DNA of 64,000 bases from Gracilaria domingensis. Its lineage: Eukaryota; Rhodophyta; Florideophyceae; Gracilariales; Gracilariaceae. The position numbers and the translations under genes were made by a program. Location of the stretch: contig VCMS01000233.1 of assembly GCA_022539475.1 (NCBI GenBank), forward strand, positions 90,571 through 154,570. Direction: 5' to 3'. This document shows, piece by piece, positions 1 through 10,480 of this stretch; the first letter of the stretch is position 1; every line of letters starts with the position of its first letter. The notes under the pieces are model-generated. The model was not told the DNA's origin. It did no database searches and saw nothing but the letters and a program-made list of their open reading frames with translations.

Positions 1-345
1 AAGGGGGGGTGGGATGAAAGGAGAAGCGCCGGTTGCAATGCAACAGACAGAATATGGTTGGGACAACCCGTTCTCTGTGGCCACGAGCCCCGCGACCAAC
101 TTCGTGGCTCGTGCCTGAACTAAGGTGATGTTTCTTTGTTCGCACCATTCTCGGGATTGCTCAGTTTGTACACTGACGTCAGTGACTAGATTGGAGACTG
201 CAATGGGATTTGAGGATATCTTCAGGGTGGATTGAGCCTCAATCAGCACAATGGGGAGTTGCGGCACAAGTGAAGACAAATGCAATGCGCATGTGGTCCC
301 TGCTATCCCGCCACCGATCACAACGGCAGGCTTTCCACTCTGCAT
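1..345 (-). CDS. PYROXD1: PYROXD1-like FAD/NAD-dependent oxidoreductase, N-terminal part
   Basis: Reading the minus strand from the ATG at 345 gives 115 residues open to the window edge. An in-frame TGA lies just upstream of the ATG, so the start is firm and only the 3' part is missing. Residues 5-16 are KPAVVIGGGIAG, the dinucleotide-binding GxGxxG-type strand-loop-helix of class I pyridine nucleotide-disulfide oxidoreductases. It is followed by TTCALHLSSL, and about residue 100 by CIATGASPF, the second conserved ATG motif near the FAD site. The layout and the words around both motifs resemble PYROXD1, which in animals protects the tRNA ligase RTCB from oxidation. No redox-active CxxxxC pair is seen at the usual place, as in PYROXD1. 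The gene is divergent from the Acl4-like gene. Another flavoprotein of the same fold is possible because only the first quarter is visible. Confidence 0.75.
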   Translation of the reverse strand, partial: MQSGKPAVVIGGGIAGTTCALHLSSLVPQLPIVLIEAQSTLKISSNPIAVSNLVTDVSVQTEQSREWCEQRNITLVQARATKLVAGLVATENGLSQPYSVCCIATGASPFIPPPL

Positions 346-943
346 CCGTAAATTCAGTCAGACCTTTGCGTACCGAAAGTTAAACAAAGGTAGCGATTCA
401 AACAGTACAATCAGGCAGTTGCCCTCCTCTACTGTGATATTTATCTTCCGGTACTTTGGAAGGAGCATCCAGTAACCGCGGTTCTCAAGTAAACAAGTAA
501 ACAAACACAACCTGCCATTTCACACCTTCAACGGACTGACGAGTGCATTTCCCTACTTCGATAATGAAGAATGCAATTCCTGTCTTTCATCGACCGTGAA
601 TCCAAGTTCCCGATCCGTGCTGCTTGATGGCACCTGAAGTTTATGAGAGCACTACGCGCACGGTTTGTGTAGTTGTGATTCTTGTGTTCCAATTGCTTCG
701 GCAACACCCTGTTGTCATCGAAGATGATCTTGTCCCCAGAGGCCCTACGGATCAAAGGAAGCGAGTTAATACACTTGTGCAATGTGTCAAAATAAAAAAG
801 CCGTCGACGTCTTGGCATCCGACGCATCCACGCTGGGAATGGGAACAAGCTACCTTGGTACGACGGTATCGCAGGTATGCAATACGAAATTGCATGCCAC
901 CGTTCCCCTCAGAGCATACGGTACTCAATCAAGTGCTGCAGGA
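346..943. promoter_or_regulatory. Shared upstream region of two divergent genes
   Basis: About 600 bp separate the PYROXD1-like start and the probable start of the Acl4-like gene. Small ORFs on both strands have no recognisable domain. The frame of the downstream gene is open back to an ATG at 782, so part of this region could be coding if that start is used. Confidence 0.4.
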
Positions 944-2026
944 ATGTCACCAGCTCCACGAAACATGCGTCATTCGAGACGTTCAAAGTCAAAATCTATC
1001 AAGCGAACCAAGCAAAAAGCATTGAAGCTAGCCAACGCAGTGTCTGTTGATGAGCTCCTTAAAGATGCAAAAGCCTATGAGACCGCGGGACAGATGCAGG
1101 ACGCAGTTTCCAAGTTAGAACAAGCTGTATCATTGAAGCCGGATGATTCCGAAATTTACGAGGAATTGGCGTCTCTTTATCTACAACTAACGAGATCAGA
1201 TGATGCGTTGCAAGCTTTCCGCATGGCTATAAAGCTCAAGCCTAACGAAGGATTTGAGAAGTATACGTATCTAGCGCAACTTTTGGGAAATACCGAGGAA
1301 GCAGTGGTGAGTACTCGGAAAGGAATCGAATTGATAAAGATGGAGATTATGAGCATTGACAAGTCTGAGAAGGCTCGACTTCAAGAGTTGCGAGAGTTTC
1401 AAGCAAGTGCGCATTGCGCGGTGGCTGAAATATTTCTTGGAGTAATTGAAGAACGTAATGACCCTGCTTTGGCTAAGAAACTAGACGTTGAAGTAGAGAA
1501 GGAGATCATGGAAGCTTTGGCCTTAAGTGTCGAGGGCAGTGCTTCGGAACAAGAATCATTAATAGCTCTTGCAAACTTGCGTTTAAGTCAGGGTCGCACC
1601 GTAGATGCGAAGGAGGCTATGGTACGTGTCTTGGCCAACATGTCGTATGGACTTCAGCTGCTTGAACAGGATGACATATCAGATGCATTGATTGTCTCAG
1701 CTATGGAGAAACTGCCACCCATGGAGATTCGAATAGCTGTCGGGAAACAGCTCATGGAAGTTGACTTATGGGCTGAAGCTGAGGCAGTTCTTTCCTCAGT
1801 CATGTATGAGTGTGACTTCAATGTTGAAGTTTGGTACCTAATCGCTGTAACTCACTGGAAACGAAGACAGGTTTCAGCAGCCCGGGAGTGTCTAGAGCAG
1901 ACACGCGCGATTTTGCAACGGCCAGACGGATATGACGGCGAACTTGAAGAGGTGATGATTGATAAACTATACGAGGAGTTAGAAAAGATTAGTAATGATC
2001 CCAGTGAAGACGTTCCAGTACAATAA
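944..2026 (+). CDS. ACL4: TPR protein, Acl4-type assembly chaperone of ribosomal protein L4
   Basis: The product is about 360 residues. A short basic leader (MRHSRRSKSKSIKRTKQKA) is followed by two clear tetratricopeptide repeats (YETAGQMQDAVSKLEQAVSL, then a second of the same pattern). An all-helical repeat region follows, with TLAQLLGN-like and FEKYTYLAQ segments, and a late WYLIAVTHWKRRQVSAARE helix pair. The words GFEKYTYLAQL and AEIFLGVIEE match the plan of fungal and plant Acl4, which binds nascent Rpl4 and escorts it into pre-60S particles. The frame is open from an ATG at 782. The ATGs at 944 and 965 are preferred because the extra 54 residues look like untranslated leader and homologues begin with a short basic stretch. 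It ends 50 bp before the convergent CCDC47 gene. The superfamily is certain; Acl4 rather than another TPR chaperone is likely. Confidence 0.72.
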   Translation: MSPAPRNMRHSRRSKSKSIKRTKQKALKLANAVSVDELLKDAKAYETAGQMQDAVSKLEQAVSLKPDDSEIYEELASLYLQLTRSDDALQAFRMAIKLKPNEGFEKYTYLAQLLGNTEEAVVSTRKGIELIKMEIMSIDKSEKARLQELREFQASAHCAVAEIFLGVIEERNDPALAKKLDVEVEKEIMEALALSVEGSASEQESLIALANLRLSQGRTVDAKEAMVRVLANMSYGLQLLEQDDISDALIVSAMEKLPPMEIRIAVGKQLMEVDLWAEAEAVLSSVMYECDFNVEVWYLIAVTHWKRRQVSAARECLEQTRAILQRPDGYDGELEEVMIDKLYEELEKISNDPSEDVPVQ

Positions 2027-2075
2027 CAGTTCAAAGAGCATGTCTATCATATGTTACGATGCTGTGAAGTTATGC

Positions 2076-3224
2076 TTATTTTCTCACAACCTTTCTCATA
2101 CGGGCGTTGAGTTCCTTCTTTCGCTTCTTCTCTTCATACTTGATCTGCTTTTCACGCGACATTTTGCCTACCGCCTCCTCTTCCTCCTTTTTCTTTGCCA
2201 GTCGACGAGCAGCTGCCTCTTCAGCTCTAGCCTTTTGAATTTTCTTTTCTTGTTGTTGTTGAGCTTTTCTGCGCAACTCTGTCGCTTTCTTGCGTGCTGA
2301 GGCTGAGATCTTGGTTTGCGCTACTGTATCAAGACAATGAATTGCAATCTGAGACATGTCTTCGAGTACTTGTGGGAGATGTTTTTGCTGCCACGGTAGA
2401 ACGAATTCAATGCGGATCAGCCGCTTAGAAGCGCTACACTGAGAATCCCATTTTGCACCGCTTTCCGTCACATGAATAGAAACTAAATTCTTGGATTGGC
2501 GGGCGATGACAGTGCGAATTCTTTCTGGCATGAGATATGTTACAATATCACTGTGTTCAGTCATTGTAACGAGCTCTCCTGGAAGACCGCTTACATCCAT
2601 TACCTCTCCGGCATATCGCTCTACCGATTTCATAGCTTCTCCTTCTTGGATCTCCCTCAACCGGGAGAGTTCTTTCCGTTTCACGATGAACAGCGTTAAT
2701 GGGTCCATCGACACATCGTTTGTAATAGGCATATAAAACACTATGCGGTCCCGCTGCGGAGTTGTCATGAAGCTAGAGGTATACGAGAATAAATCCATGC
2801 GCTTTGCCAAATCCATGAATACAGTAAGACCAGATGTATGTCGCCTACCCGTTGCGTGGTACCAGTAAAAAGACGGCCCATCCTTGAGAAGCGTCTTTCC
2901 TTCCTCTGTGCCATACTTAACAAACTGTTGATCCAGGATCTCACGCAGATTGCTCGCCACCTTACGAGCAAGATTCAAATTAATGTAGCTTCCATACAGG
3001 AAACCAATGACATAGGCAACGACAAGAGAGGCTACAAAGAGCTCGAAGTAAAATAATGTCTGAGGGTCGGCAACCAAGGCGGATATGAACGCTTGAACAT
3101 CGGACTTCTCCTGAGCCTCAGATGCTTCAACAGTAACGGTTGAGCACAGTAAATAGACGAGTGCCACCATTACTTGCCAGCACAGTTTAGCATCTTTCGT
3201 AAGCAATTTCATATTGAGCTTCAC
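2076..3224 (-). CDS. CCDC47: CCDC47 (calumin), PAT complex subunit of the ER translocon
   Basis: 382 residues. An N-terminal signal peptide (about 12-34) precedes a short acidic luminal piece, one membrane segment at about 58-78 (FYFELFVASLVVAYVIGFLYG), and the conserved cytosolic domain (about 85-305). The C-terminal tail from about 310 is a very basic coiled coil rich in K/R/E (KKKEEEEAVGKMSREKQIKYEE). This order, with the NLREILDQQF and MPERIRTVIARQ segments, is that of CCDC47 (formerly DUF1682). In animals CCDC47 pairs with Asterix in the PAT complex, which shields hydrophilic membrane segments, and its basic tail reaches the ribosome. Length is slightly below the human protein because the luminal acidic region is short. 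It is convergent with the Acl4-like gene. No frame problem is seen. Confidence 0.9.
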   Translation of the reverse strand: MKLNMKLLTKDAKLCWQVMVALVYLLCSTVTVEASEAQEKSDVQAFISALVADPQTLFYFELFVASLVVAYVIGFLYGSYINLNLARKVASNLREILDQQFVKYGTEEGKTLLKDGPSFYWYHATGRRHTSGLTVFMDLAKRMDLFSYTSSFMTTPQRDRIVFYMPITNDVSMDPLTLFIVKRKELSRLREIQEGEAMKSVERYAGEVMDVSGLPGELVTMTEHSDIVTYLMPERIRTVIARQSKNLVSIHVTESGAKWDSQCSASKRLIRIEFVLPWQQKHLPQVLEDMSQIAIHCLDTVAQTKISASARKKATELRRKAQQQQEKKIQKARAEEAAARRLAKKKEEEEAVGKMSREKQIKYEEKKRKKELNARMRKVVRK

Positions 3225-4294
3225 ACGGCTCGAAGCCTTAAGCTATCCAGAAGCGAAGAAGATTGGAAGCCTGTTGACAGGTATAGTGAAAGAGACCACG
3301 CCAACCTGCTCAACGAAAAAGATGGAGCGGCAGAGAATTCGCGCTATATCACTCTTTGGACCCTCTCTGGCAAGAACTGCCAAGGGTTACTGAAGATTAG
3401 AATCAGAGGGTTGAAACTGCTTTGTGCAGCGTTGCGCCTGCGTTGTAGAAAGAACGGAACTATTCTGAGGTCACAGGAGTGACCAAGGCGTGGCTTTGCC
3501 AAGGGTGGTACGACATCGATTACGATTTTGAGAAATGCCACGATGCCACAGAAATAGTTGCCTGGAAATTCGATTCTTCAACTCTATGATGCAAAGGAAG
3601 GGTTTTTTGAAGGACTCTTCGGGCATGCATACACGCGCTTCTGGATGGGCTTTGCTCGTTGGTTTGCCATGTTAAGGCAAGCAATACTGAACGTTTTGAT
3701 CGTAAGAGTAAATTAGGCAAACGCTTATGTTCATCTCGGGCCATCACTCATGAGTTCGTATCCGTTTGCACCATAACGTTGCACGCCACTCGAGGATAGG
3801 GCGAAGAGCAATGAACCAACCACAGCTAAGGCCTCTTCGAGATGTGCGTGTCTCAAGACCATTGACTTCGTGAGCGTAATTTTAAGCCTATATACAAATT
3901 ATGGACACGCCCTCATTTACAAGAACGAAGTCTTTCTGATATGAAGCCTGTTGTTTGGAAAATGCATCGAACGGTCGTGAAGGATATCTGTAGTACTCCT
4001 AGCACAAAAGCTCGCGAACAAAATAAACCTGCTACTAGTATCACTATACGGCAAAAAACAGTCATCTTTGGAAGAAACGTTTCACTAGTTGACTCAAAGC
4101 AAGAGTGGGGCGGTGTAAACCGCGTAAAGCCTGAACCTGATCGGCACAGCTGCGCTCGGGACAGATCATTTCTGACTGTATAAGGTGCAAAGCGCACGTC
4201 GGCGAGCATAAACTTCTTCCAGACGCACCACACCAATGAGAATATACGACGTGATATTTGAAGCAAACACCAGTGCAAGAAAAGCAAAAGTGTG
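3225..4294. other. Intergenic, about 1.07 kb
   Basis: This region lies upstream of CCDC47 and downstream of the RING gene. Short ORFs on both strands (for example 3913-4323 minus) show no domain or codon-bias signal that I trust. No RNA gene or repeat was recognised. Confidence 0.4.
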
Positions 4295-4804
4295 TTACCT
4301 CCTGTCCGTTGCAGAGCGAGCAAAGCGTCGCTGATGCCGTTGTACAGGGCGTGAAACTAGACTAAGACGGCGTTCTAACAAGAGCCACGACAAGTCGTGG
4401 TTGGCCATTCCAAGCGGAGAATCGCGGTCACGTGCCATTGCAAGCGGTGCCTGCGAGAGCTTTGCGTTGCAGAGAGGGCATCTGGGGTATCTAGTGAGCC
4501 ATTTTGCGACGCAGTGCGGATGCCAAGAAGCATGTTTGCAAGGTAGTCTTGTACGACTTGTGCCGGCGGGTATATCATCCATACATATAAGACATTGATG
4601 ATCTTGCGAGGCCTTAGACGCTCGCAGATCAGAAGAGAATTCGAAAAAGTCGACAGAAGATGCGTCGGAAGCTTGTTCGGAAGTGGCTATCGGCGGTTGT
4701 CGAGGAGCATCATTGAGAAACAGAAAGGGGTTGCGCGCGGGCTTTCTCCGTCGCAAAAAGCGAAGTCGTTGGAGCAATAGGCCGTCTCGCATCATCGAAC
4801 GCAC
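4295..4804 (-). CDS. RING-H2 finger protein, probable E3 ubiquitin ligase
   Basis: 169 residues with one RING-H2 finger at about 70-117: CLICMDDI, then LPCKHASWHPHCVAKWL, then CPLC. This gives C3H2C3 spacing with the usual W and P around the last cysteine pair, where E2 enzymes dock. No membrane segment is present. The regions before and after the finger are basic and low in complexity, and no substrate domain is visible, so the target cannot be named. The leader contains R-rich words (RLRFLRRRKPARN) that could be a nuclear localisation signal. It is divergent from the kinase at 5606, with about 800 bp between. The RING assignment is certain; E3 activity is inferred from the family. Confidence 0.8.
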   Translation of the reverse strand: MRSMMRDGLLLQRLRFLRRRKPARNPFLFLNDAPRQPPIATSEQASDASSVDFFEFSSDLRASKASQDHQCLICMDDIPAGTSRTRLPCKHASWHPHCVAKWLTRYPRCPLCNAKLSQAPLAMARDRDSPLGMANHDLSWLLLERRLSLVSRPVQRHQRRFARSATDRR

Positions 4805-5605
4805 TGTCTGAGAGTAGGCTTCAAATCGTGTGTGATGGGGGAACGTCCCTGAAAAAGACGGGTAGGGGTTGGGGGCTGGAGGCGCGTGCGTGAAGGCGGT
4901 AGAGGGCGCACTGGTGGTCTGAGGAGGGCTCGCCCGGCACGGCGGTGGTCGATAGTCACCTTTACGGTAGAGGCTTTACCGTTCGGCCTGACAGATTGCG
5001 TGACCGGTCGCTGTCGCGAATTTGGCGGCCCCCTAGTGGCTGCGCTGCACTGAAAGTGCATCCTCAAATCTCGTGTGTGCACTCCCCCCTTCTTACATCA
5101 ACGCGCCGTTGTATCAATCACCTTGGCCACGTTGCGTGTCACCGGAGCGCCGAGCGCGTAGGGCGGTTTGTCCCCCTCGCGCGCGCGACTTTGACCAACT
5201 CACACGCGACTCTAGGTTCGATACTTCTTTGCCGTTGTACCTTCGTCAACCGCCCTTATCAACTGCGAATGGGAAAGGCGGTCGGTATCAATTTGCACTC
5301 CCTGCTCTTCAGGTCTTGCACTTCATCTTCGCCCAGCTAACTGCCCCCTTCACTTTGATTTGGCAGCGGCTGCATCCAGCCGAACCCCCCTTGTTACACT
5401 GCATCTGTTCTTGTTTCTCGTTGCACGGCCGTGTGCATCAACTGACTGTTGTCGTCCTGAGTGCTCTAGGCCCGACGGTGTTGTATTCTTGCATTGGCGA
5501 ACCAGTCTCTGGACAGGAAACACCGCTGCGTTCGGAAACCCTGCGTACAAGTGAAAGCCCGTGAGCGATTTTCATGAGGTGTTGATACCGTAGAATGCGA
5601 CCAAC
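4805..5605. promoter_or_regulatory. Divergent promoter region, RING gene and kinase
   Basis: Pyrimidine-rich on the plus strand toward the kinase start, with ORFs that look like chance reading through leader sequence (5073-5564). No defined motif could be assigned. Confidence 0.35.
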
Positions 5606-7015
5606 ATGGCTGATTTGTTCGAGAAATTGGAATGCATCGGCAAGGGCTCCTTCGGGGAGGTTTTCAAGGGCCGAGAGATATCCACTGGTAAGATCGTCGC
5701 GCTCAAGCTTGTCGACTTAGAGAAAATGGATGAGGAGATAGACGTTATCCAGCGCGAGATCGAAGTTATGCGTCAAATATCAAATCCATATGTCGTTCAG
5801 TACTATACCTCTGTAATGGAAGGTTCCACTCTGTGGATTGTCATGGAGTACATGTCGGCGGGCTCTTTGAAGGAGCTCATAGACACTGTCGGCCCGCTAC
5901 CGGAGGACGCAATCGCCACTGTTATGAAGGCACTATGTCGAGGCTTAGATTATGTTCACAAAGGAAGCAAGCTTCATCGCGACATTAAAGCCGCCAATAT
6001 TTTGCTCAATGATAATGGAGAAGTTAAGCTTGCTGATTTTGGCGTCGCGGGGCAGATGACAACCACCATTCGCCAACGCAATACTTTTGTTGGTTCCCCA
6101 TTTTGGATGGCACCCGAAGTTGTGCAGAAGAGTCTTTACGATGAGAAGGCAGACATATGGTCTATCGGCATTACGGGAATTGAATTAGCGAATGGTTTAC
6201 CGCCATATGCCACGGAGCATCCGTTTCGAGCTTTGTTTCTGATTCCAAAGAATCCTCCTCCTCGTGTTGAAGGAAGTCACTTCTCAGACTCTTTCAAGGA
6301 CTTCATAAGTCTTTGTTTGAAGAAGAACCCCATAGAGCGCCCGAGTGCTGAACAGCTATCGCATCATTCATTTCTGCGCAAAGCCCGTACCAGGTCAATC
6401 AGGGAGCTCATCCGACAACGACAGCAGATATCTGGCGAAGTGGAAGGAAAAGTGGTCATTGGAGGTGATTCCATTACTGAATTCCCGGATTCGACTCTCA
6501 ACTCGCAAAAGAAAGAGGGTGCGAGCAACGGAGAGGACAAGAAGTGGGAGTTTGACTTCGGATCGCTAACTGAATCCAAATCGGATAGTCAAACAAAGGC
6601 TGACGAGAGTCAAACGGTGCAAAATGAAGAAAGAAGTCCGGAAAAGCGGGGTCAGTCTTCAGAAGGTCAGAGAAGTCCGAAAACCTCTGGTACGGCACAA
6701 AAGAACACATCTGAAAGTACAGAAGCACCAGTCACAACGAATCGAGCTTCACAGAGCGAGATTCTGTCAGAGCTTATACTTCCTGTTATATCCGGCTTGA
6801 GGGCAGACGAGGTAACCGGTGGCAATCGTAATAGTCTACTAACCGCAAGTCTTGGAGCTTTAGAAGTCGCTTTCGTTGACGTGGAGAGCGCGCGCCCTGG
6901 GTTCTCACGTGTGCTTCTAGAATCTTTGTTCAAGGAGACCTTGCAATCGAATCTACCAGAGGCTAATTCGCTCGTGAAGCATGTGCTGCAACATTCGCGG
7001 GCGAACGGAACATGA
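5606..7015 (+). CDS. Ste20-family GCK-III protein kinase (MST3/MST4/YSK1 or Sid1 type)
   Basis: 469 residues. The kinase domain covers about 6-260, starting FEKLECIGKGSFGEVFKG with the Gly loop IGKGSFGEV. It has ALKLVDLEK (ATP-binding Lys), HRDIKAANILL (catalytic loop), ADFGVAGQM (Mg-binding DFG) and VGSPFWMAPEV (activation/P+1 loop, Ser where most relatives have Thr). The near-N-terminal kinase, the AGSLKELID hinge and the length match germinal-centre kinases III, which act with CCM3/MOB-like scaffolds in polarity, Golgi and cell-division control. After about 300 the chain is acidic and Ser/Thr-rich, then a helical C-terminal domain (about 375-465) could be the dimerisation/CCM3-binding region. 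All catalytic residues are intact. Confidence 0.92.
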   Translation: MADLFEKLECIGKGSFGEVFKGREISTGKIVALKLVDLEKMDEEIDVIQREIEVMRQISNPYVVQYYTSVMEGSTLWIVMEYMSAGSLKELIDTVGPLPEDAIATVMKALCRGLDYVHKGSKLHRDIKAANILLNDNGEVKLADFGVAGQMTTTIRQRNTFVGSPFWMAPEVVQKSLYDEKADIWSIGITGIELANGLPPYATEHPFRALFLIPKNPPPRVEGSHFSDSFKDFISLCLKKNPIERPSAEQLSHHSFLRKARTRSIRELIRQRQQISGEVEGKVVIGGDSITEFPDSTLNSQKKEGASNGEDKKWEFDFGSLTESKSDSQTKADESQTVQNEERSPEKRGQSSEGQRSPKTSGTAQKNTSESTEAPVTTNRASQSEILSELILPVISGLRADEVTGGNRNSLLTASLGALEVAFVDVESARPGFSRVLLESLFKETLQSNLPEANSLVKHVLQHSRANGT

Positions 7016-8379
7016 TTATGGGGCATCAGCCTCTAACATACCAAAACTGGCTAGCGGAAACGCACCTTCCGTAACCGCCCTTCAGTGCTGGTATCAACCA
7101 GCTGCGACCACCTCTACCAATGTCTGGCTCTCGCTTTATTTGCTGACGGCAGACGCATCTGGTTTTTAAACTAGGGAATATGGCGTCAGCATCAACAAGC
7201 TAGTTGGTGGCCCTACAATACTCTGTGAATAGTAGAACAAGCGTACAGTTTCTTAAGGAAGAATGAAACACTAGTAGGCTATTTCAGTACTGATCATGCT
7301 TTTAACACTAAACAGAAGACCCCGCTGATGAACTGCAAACCCTGACAGGGATAGCAAACTGTAGGGGTATTGTTCCAAGAGTATTGCGGTATGCCTGTGA
7401 AACCATGAGAACAGAGGGTTGAAAGGCACACCGCACCCGATACTCTCGGCAAAGGCAGGCTAGTGCTGCGCAGCAGGAAAACGTCCGTCAACCAGAAATC
7501 TGGGAGAATGATTACCACATCTGCCGCACCAGCTTACCCGTTAGTCTCCGACGATAAAATTCTCGACGAGATTTTCATTCCGTGGCCAGTAATGGCTCCG
7601 GTAAAGCTCGCGCGATGCTTCTCGTCGTGGGCGGACAGTTGCAGTCATTTATGGTTATGCATTTCACGCAACTGAACGGCCATAAGTCTCCTTCTTCGGA
7701 TGATCGTTCAATGAATGGAAGCAAACTATAGGAAAGGGTGATCATGGTTTGCCGGACCATTCCCTCTTCAAAGCGTAAGAGACGTGGGCGTACTCTTCTC
7801 CTCCAAAAAGGAATGGTTCCCATTCTGATGGGAATGATTCGGCGGAATGCCGATCCAACACATATTTGGAAACCATCCCCTTTTCGAAGAGATGAGAAGA
7901 GACCATCAAGCTCCTGACAAGAGCAATTGCACCTTGACCGAAATAATAGCCACACATCGGTAGGTGCGATGATTGATCTTCATCAGCCATTGAAGACGGA
8001 GATGCGCGCGAGCGGCGACGACGGTGCCCTTCGCGTTTTTGACTTGTCCTTGTCCCTGCCGAAGACAACTTTACAGAACACTGTAATGATGTCAATTTTT
8101 TGGCGCGAAAAACAGGTAGTCCTCTCTTCCTCTATTTTTGCGTCGAACCCAAGGCTCTGCTCGAAGCTACGGTTTAGATACAGACCAAGACGATTAGTGC
8201 AACGCTACCCGGATTATTGCTTCGTATCACCGCTAATAGGAACAACTGCTCGTGGCGGTTGCCTGAAGGGAGAGAGAGAACTTTGGACCTACCAGTGAAT
8301 TATACGAGCGAGCTACGTCGCTGGGCCTCTACGTTGAACAATAGTCCAACTACCCATCGTGATCTGTGTACACCGCAAC
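7016..8379. other. Intergenic, about 1.36 kb
   Basis: Contains overlapping minus-strand ORFs at 7575-7955 and 7742-8095 with no recognisable domain. The region just before RFC4 probably holds its promoter. Nothing else could be supported. Confidence 0.35.
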
Positions 8380-9459
8380 ATGAAGGGTAGTGCTCAACTT
8401 TGGGTCGAGAAATATCGACCACGAGCTGTTGCAGACGTTGCTCACCAAGAAGAGGTGGTGGCCACTCTGCAGAAAGCTGTCAAAGAACCGGCAGGAAGAG
8501 GTGATCTTCCACATCTTTTGCTCTACGGACCACCAGGCACTGGAAAGACCTCCACCGCCTTAGCTCTTTGCCGCGATTTGTTTGGCCCTCAACACTATCG
8601 CACGAGAGTCCTGGAGCTTAATGCTTCCGATGAACGTGGAATCAAAGTTGTGCGCGACAAGATCAAAGTCTTCGCTCAGATAGCAGTATCTTCTAACGTT
8701 AGTACAAAGGCATCAGATGGAAAGTCTTATCCGTGCCCGCCGTACAAAGTAGTCATTTTGGATGAGGCTGATGCAATTACACGCGACGCACAGACGGCAC
8801 TTCGAAGAACGATGGAAGCATATTCACGAGTAACCAGGTTCATCATCATATGTAATTATATTAGCCGAATTATTGGCCCACTTGCCTCACGATGTGCAAA
8901 GTTCAGGTTCAATCCCTTGCCCCTCGAGGCAATGAAAGGTCATCTGCAAAAAATTGCCAAAGCCGAACATGTGAAAGTATCCGATGAAACTCTGGAATCG
9001 TTAGTAGAAGCCTCCGAAGGTGATTTACGAAAGGCGATTAACACCATGCAAACTGCACAACGAATACAATCTGACGCTGAACTTGACATCGACAGCATTT
9101 CTGCTGCTGCCTGTCTGGTGCCCCCGTCCGTCGTGGATACCTTTGATAACTCAATAACCGCGAAAGGGGCAACGAGTGCATCTGTACGCAAAGCAGTTGA
9201 TGAAATTTTGGTGGAGGGGTATTCTTCAGCCCAGCTTTTAACGCAATACGCGGATCGGCTCATTGGTAGAAGGTCAAGCGCAGGTATCAGCAAGCTGAAT
9301 GATTTGCAAAAGGCAGCGATGTCACTTGTGCTAGCCGACGCAGAGAAAGCTCTTATCGACGGTTGCGATGAGAAAGTGCAGCTTTATGACATCGCTTGTA
9401 GGATTTCTCGAATAGCCAATACTGCAGAGAGCGATATAGCCGCCCTGCAGAAAGCCTGA
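8380..9459 (+). CDS. RFC4: Replication factor C subunit 4 (clamp loader small subunit; yeast Rfc2 type)
   Basis: About 359 residues. The RFC boxes are in order: LWVEKYRP near the start, Walker A LLYGPPGTGKTSTALAL, VLELNASDERG, Walker B VVILDEADAIT (DEAD box), LRRTMEAYSRVTRFIIICNY, the SRC arginine finger in LASRCAKFRF, and SEGDLRKAINTMQ (sensor 2). The combination QEEVVATLQKA, SDGKSYPCPP and NYISRIIGPL points to RFC4/yeast Rfc2 rather than RFC2, 3 or 5. The C-terminal collar helices are present. The complex loads PCNA at primer ends in the nucleus. The frame also contains an ATG at 8359; 8380 is chosen because MKGSAQLWVEKYRP gives a normal short leader. No intron. Confidence 0.93.
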   Translation: MKGSAQLWVEKYRPRAVADVAHQEEVVATLQKAVKEPAGRGDLPHLLLYGPPGTGKTSTALALCRDLFGPQHYRTRVLELNASDERGIKVVRDKIKVFAQIAVSSNVSTKASDGKSYPCPPYKVVILDEADAITRDAQTALRRTMEAYSRVTRFIIICNYISRIIGPLASRCAKFRFNPLPLEAMKGHLQKIAKAEHVKVSDETLESLVEASEGDLRKAINTMQTAQRIQSDAELDIDSISAAACLVPPSVVDTFDNSITAKGATSASVRKAVDEILVEGYSSAQLLTQYADRLIGRRSSAGISKLNDLQKAAMSLVLADAEKALIDGCDEKVQLYDIACRISRIANTAESDIAALQKA

Positions 9460-9598
9460 CCTTATCTCGCATGCATAAAATGACTGCCCAATTTACCCAT
9501 ATAAAGAAAGAAGTTTTTCTTCTTCTCCATGGAAGTATGTTTCGGGCATTGTATGACCCATCTCGCGTTCGCTCCGTCGCTCTTATTTTAGTTTGTTG

Positions 9599-10480
9599 TT
9601 ATGACTGCAGCAATACTGAGATGACAATATTGCATAAGATGAATGCCCAAGAATAGGAAATCACACACGTTGGTGTTTGTGAAGCCTGAGCTGCACAGAC
9701 CCAGTCGTCATCCATACAAGCGGGCGACAGCTTTCGGAAAACGAACGAGATGGGTCTCAATGCTCGGCAGTCCAGCGTCATAGCGACCCCCTGCTTCGCG
9801 GATGTGTCTCTCCATGAAAAGTAGTACCATAGAAATATGAACGATATGATCCTCGGGATCATTCTAAGCATGTGATTTGAAACGCCTTGTCGTACAACTC
9901 GCGCGCCCGGCTTGATCATTTCTGCAAGCGCGCTGGTCATGGCGTCTATTCCCATCGAACTGGACGCGCTTACGCCTTGTTCAGCTGTTGCGAACCGTAC
10001 AAAACAAAGAAAACGTCAGCTCACTCTTTCCCCCATGAATCTGAGAATGAAATCGGTGAGAGGTGGGAATAGTTGTTGATCATGTGGGAACAAACCTTTC
10101 TTTTCGTTCAGAGCCTTTTCAACTTTGTTTGCCTCTCGAGTGACGCGAGCGTACTGAACGAGGGTATCTGGAGCATGGAGCTGTTTTGCTTCGTTTCGCA
10201 GCTGTTTGAGACGTTGTTGCAGGAATTCAGTGCTTTGCTCATCGACTGGCTCCGGTTGCTCACTGCTGATTCCAACATTTTCGGGCTCTAGAGCTGGTGA
10301 TGGTTGTGGTTGGGGCCTTTGTTGGGGCTCAGATCGGGGCTCGTTTTGAGACGATGGTATCGCGGGTGGTTGGTTGGCCTCTGTTGTTCGATTGAGGACG
10401 GCGTCAATGGCAGGCGCGAATCGATCGATGGCAAGACCGCCGACGTGAGCTAAGATGCTGGTTGCGATGACGACTTCCAT
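9599..10480 (-). CDS. GET1: GET1/WRB-like tail-anchored protein insertase subunit (two exons)
   Basis: Exon 1 is 10096-10480, the intron 9985-10095 (111 nt, donor GTTTGT, acceptor ACAG), and exon 2 9599-9984; the joined frame gives 256 residues. The start MEVVIATSILAHVGG begins a first membrane segment. A Q/P/E-rich linker and a coiled coil follow (LRNEAKQLHAPDTLVQYARVTREANKVEKALNEKK), then two further membrane segments in exon 2 (IPRIISFIFLWYYFSW and ISYSWAFILCNIVISVL). Coiled coil between TM1 and TM2 with the DT.VQYARVTRE.NK pattern is the hallmark of Get1/WRB, the ER receptor that takes tail-anchored proteins from Get3. The low-complexity insert before the coil is longer than usual. Splicing is supported because it removes a frame stop and restores TM2-TM3. 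The frame also contains upstream ATGs to 10591. Confidence 0.8.

Noticed and set aside
528-848. 106-codon minus-strand ORF between the first two genes
   Set aside because: No domain, overlaps the promoter and possible leader of the Acl4-like gene.
7742-8095. Overlapping minus-strand ORFs upstream of RFC4
   Set aside because: No recognisable domain, no consistent splice pattern that joins them, composition like non-coding DNA.
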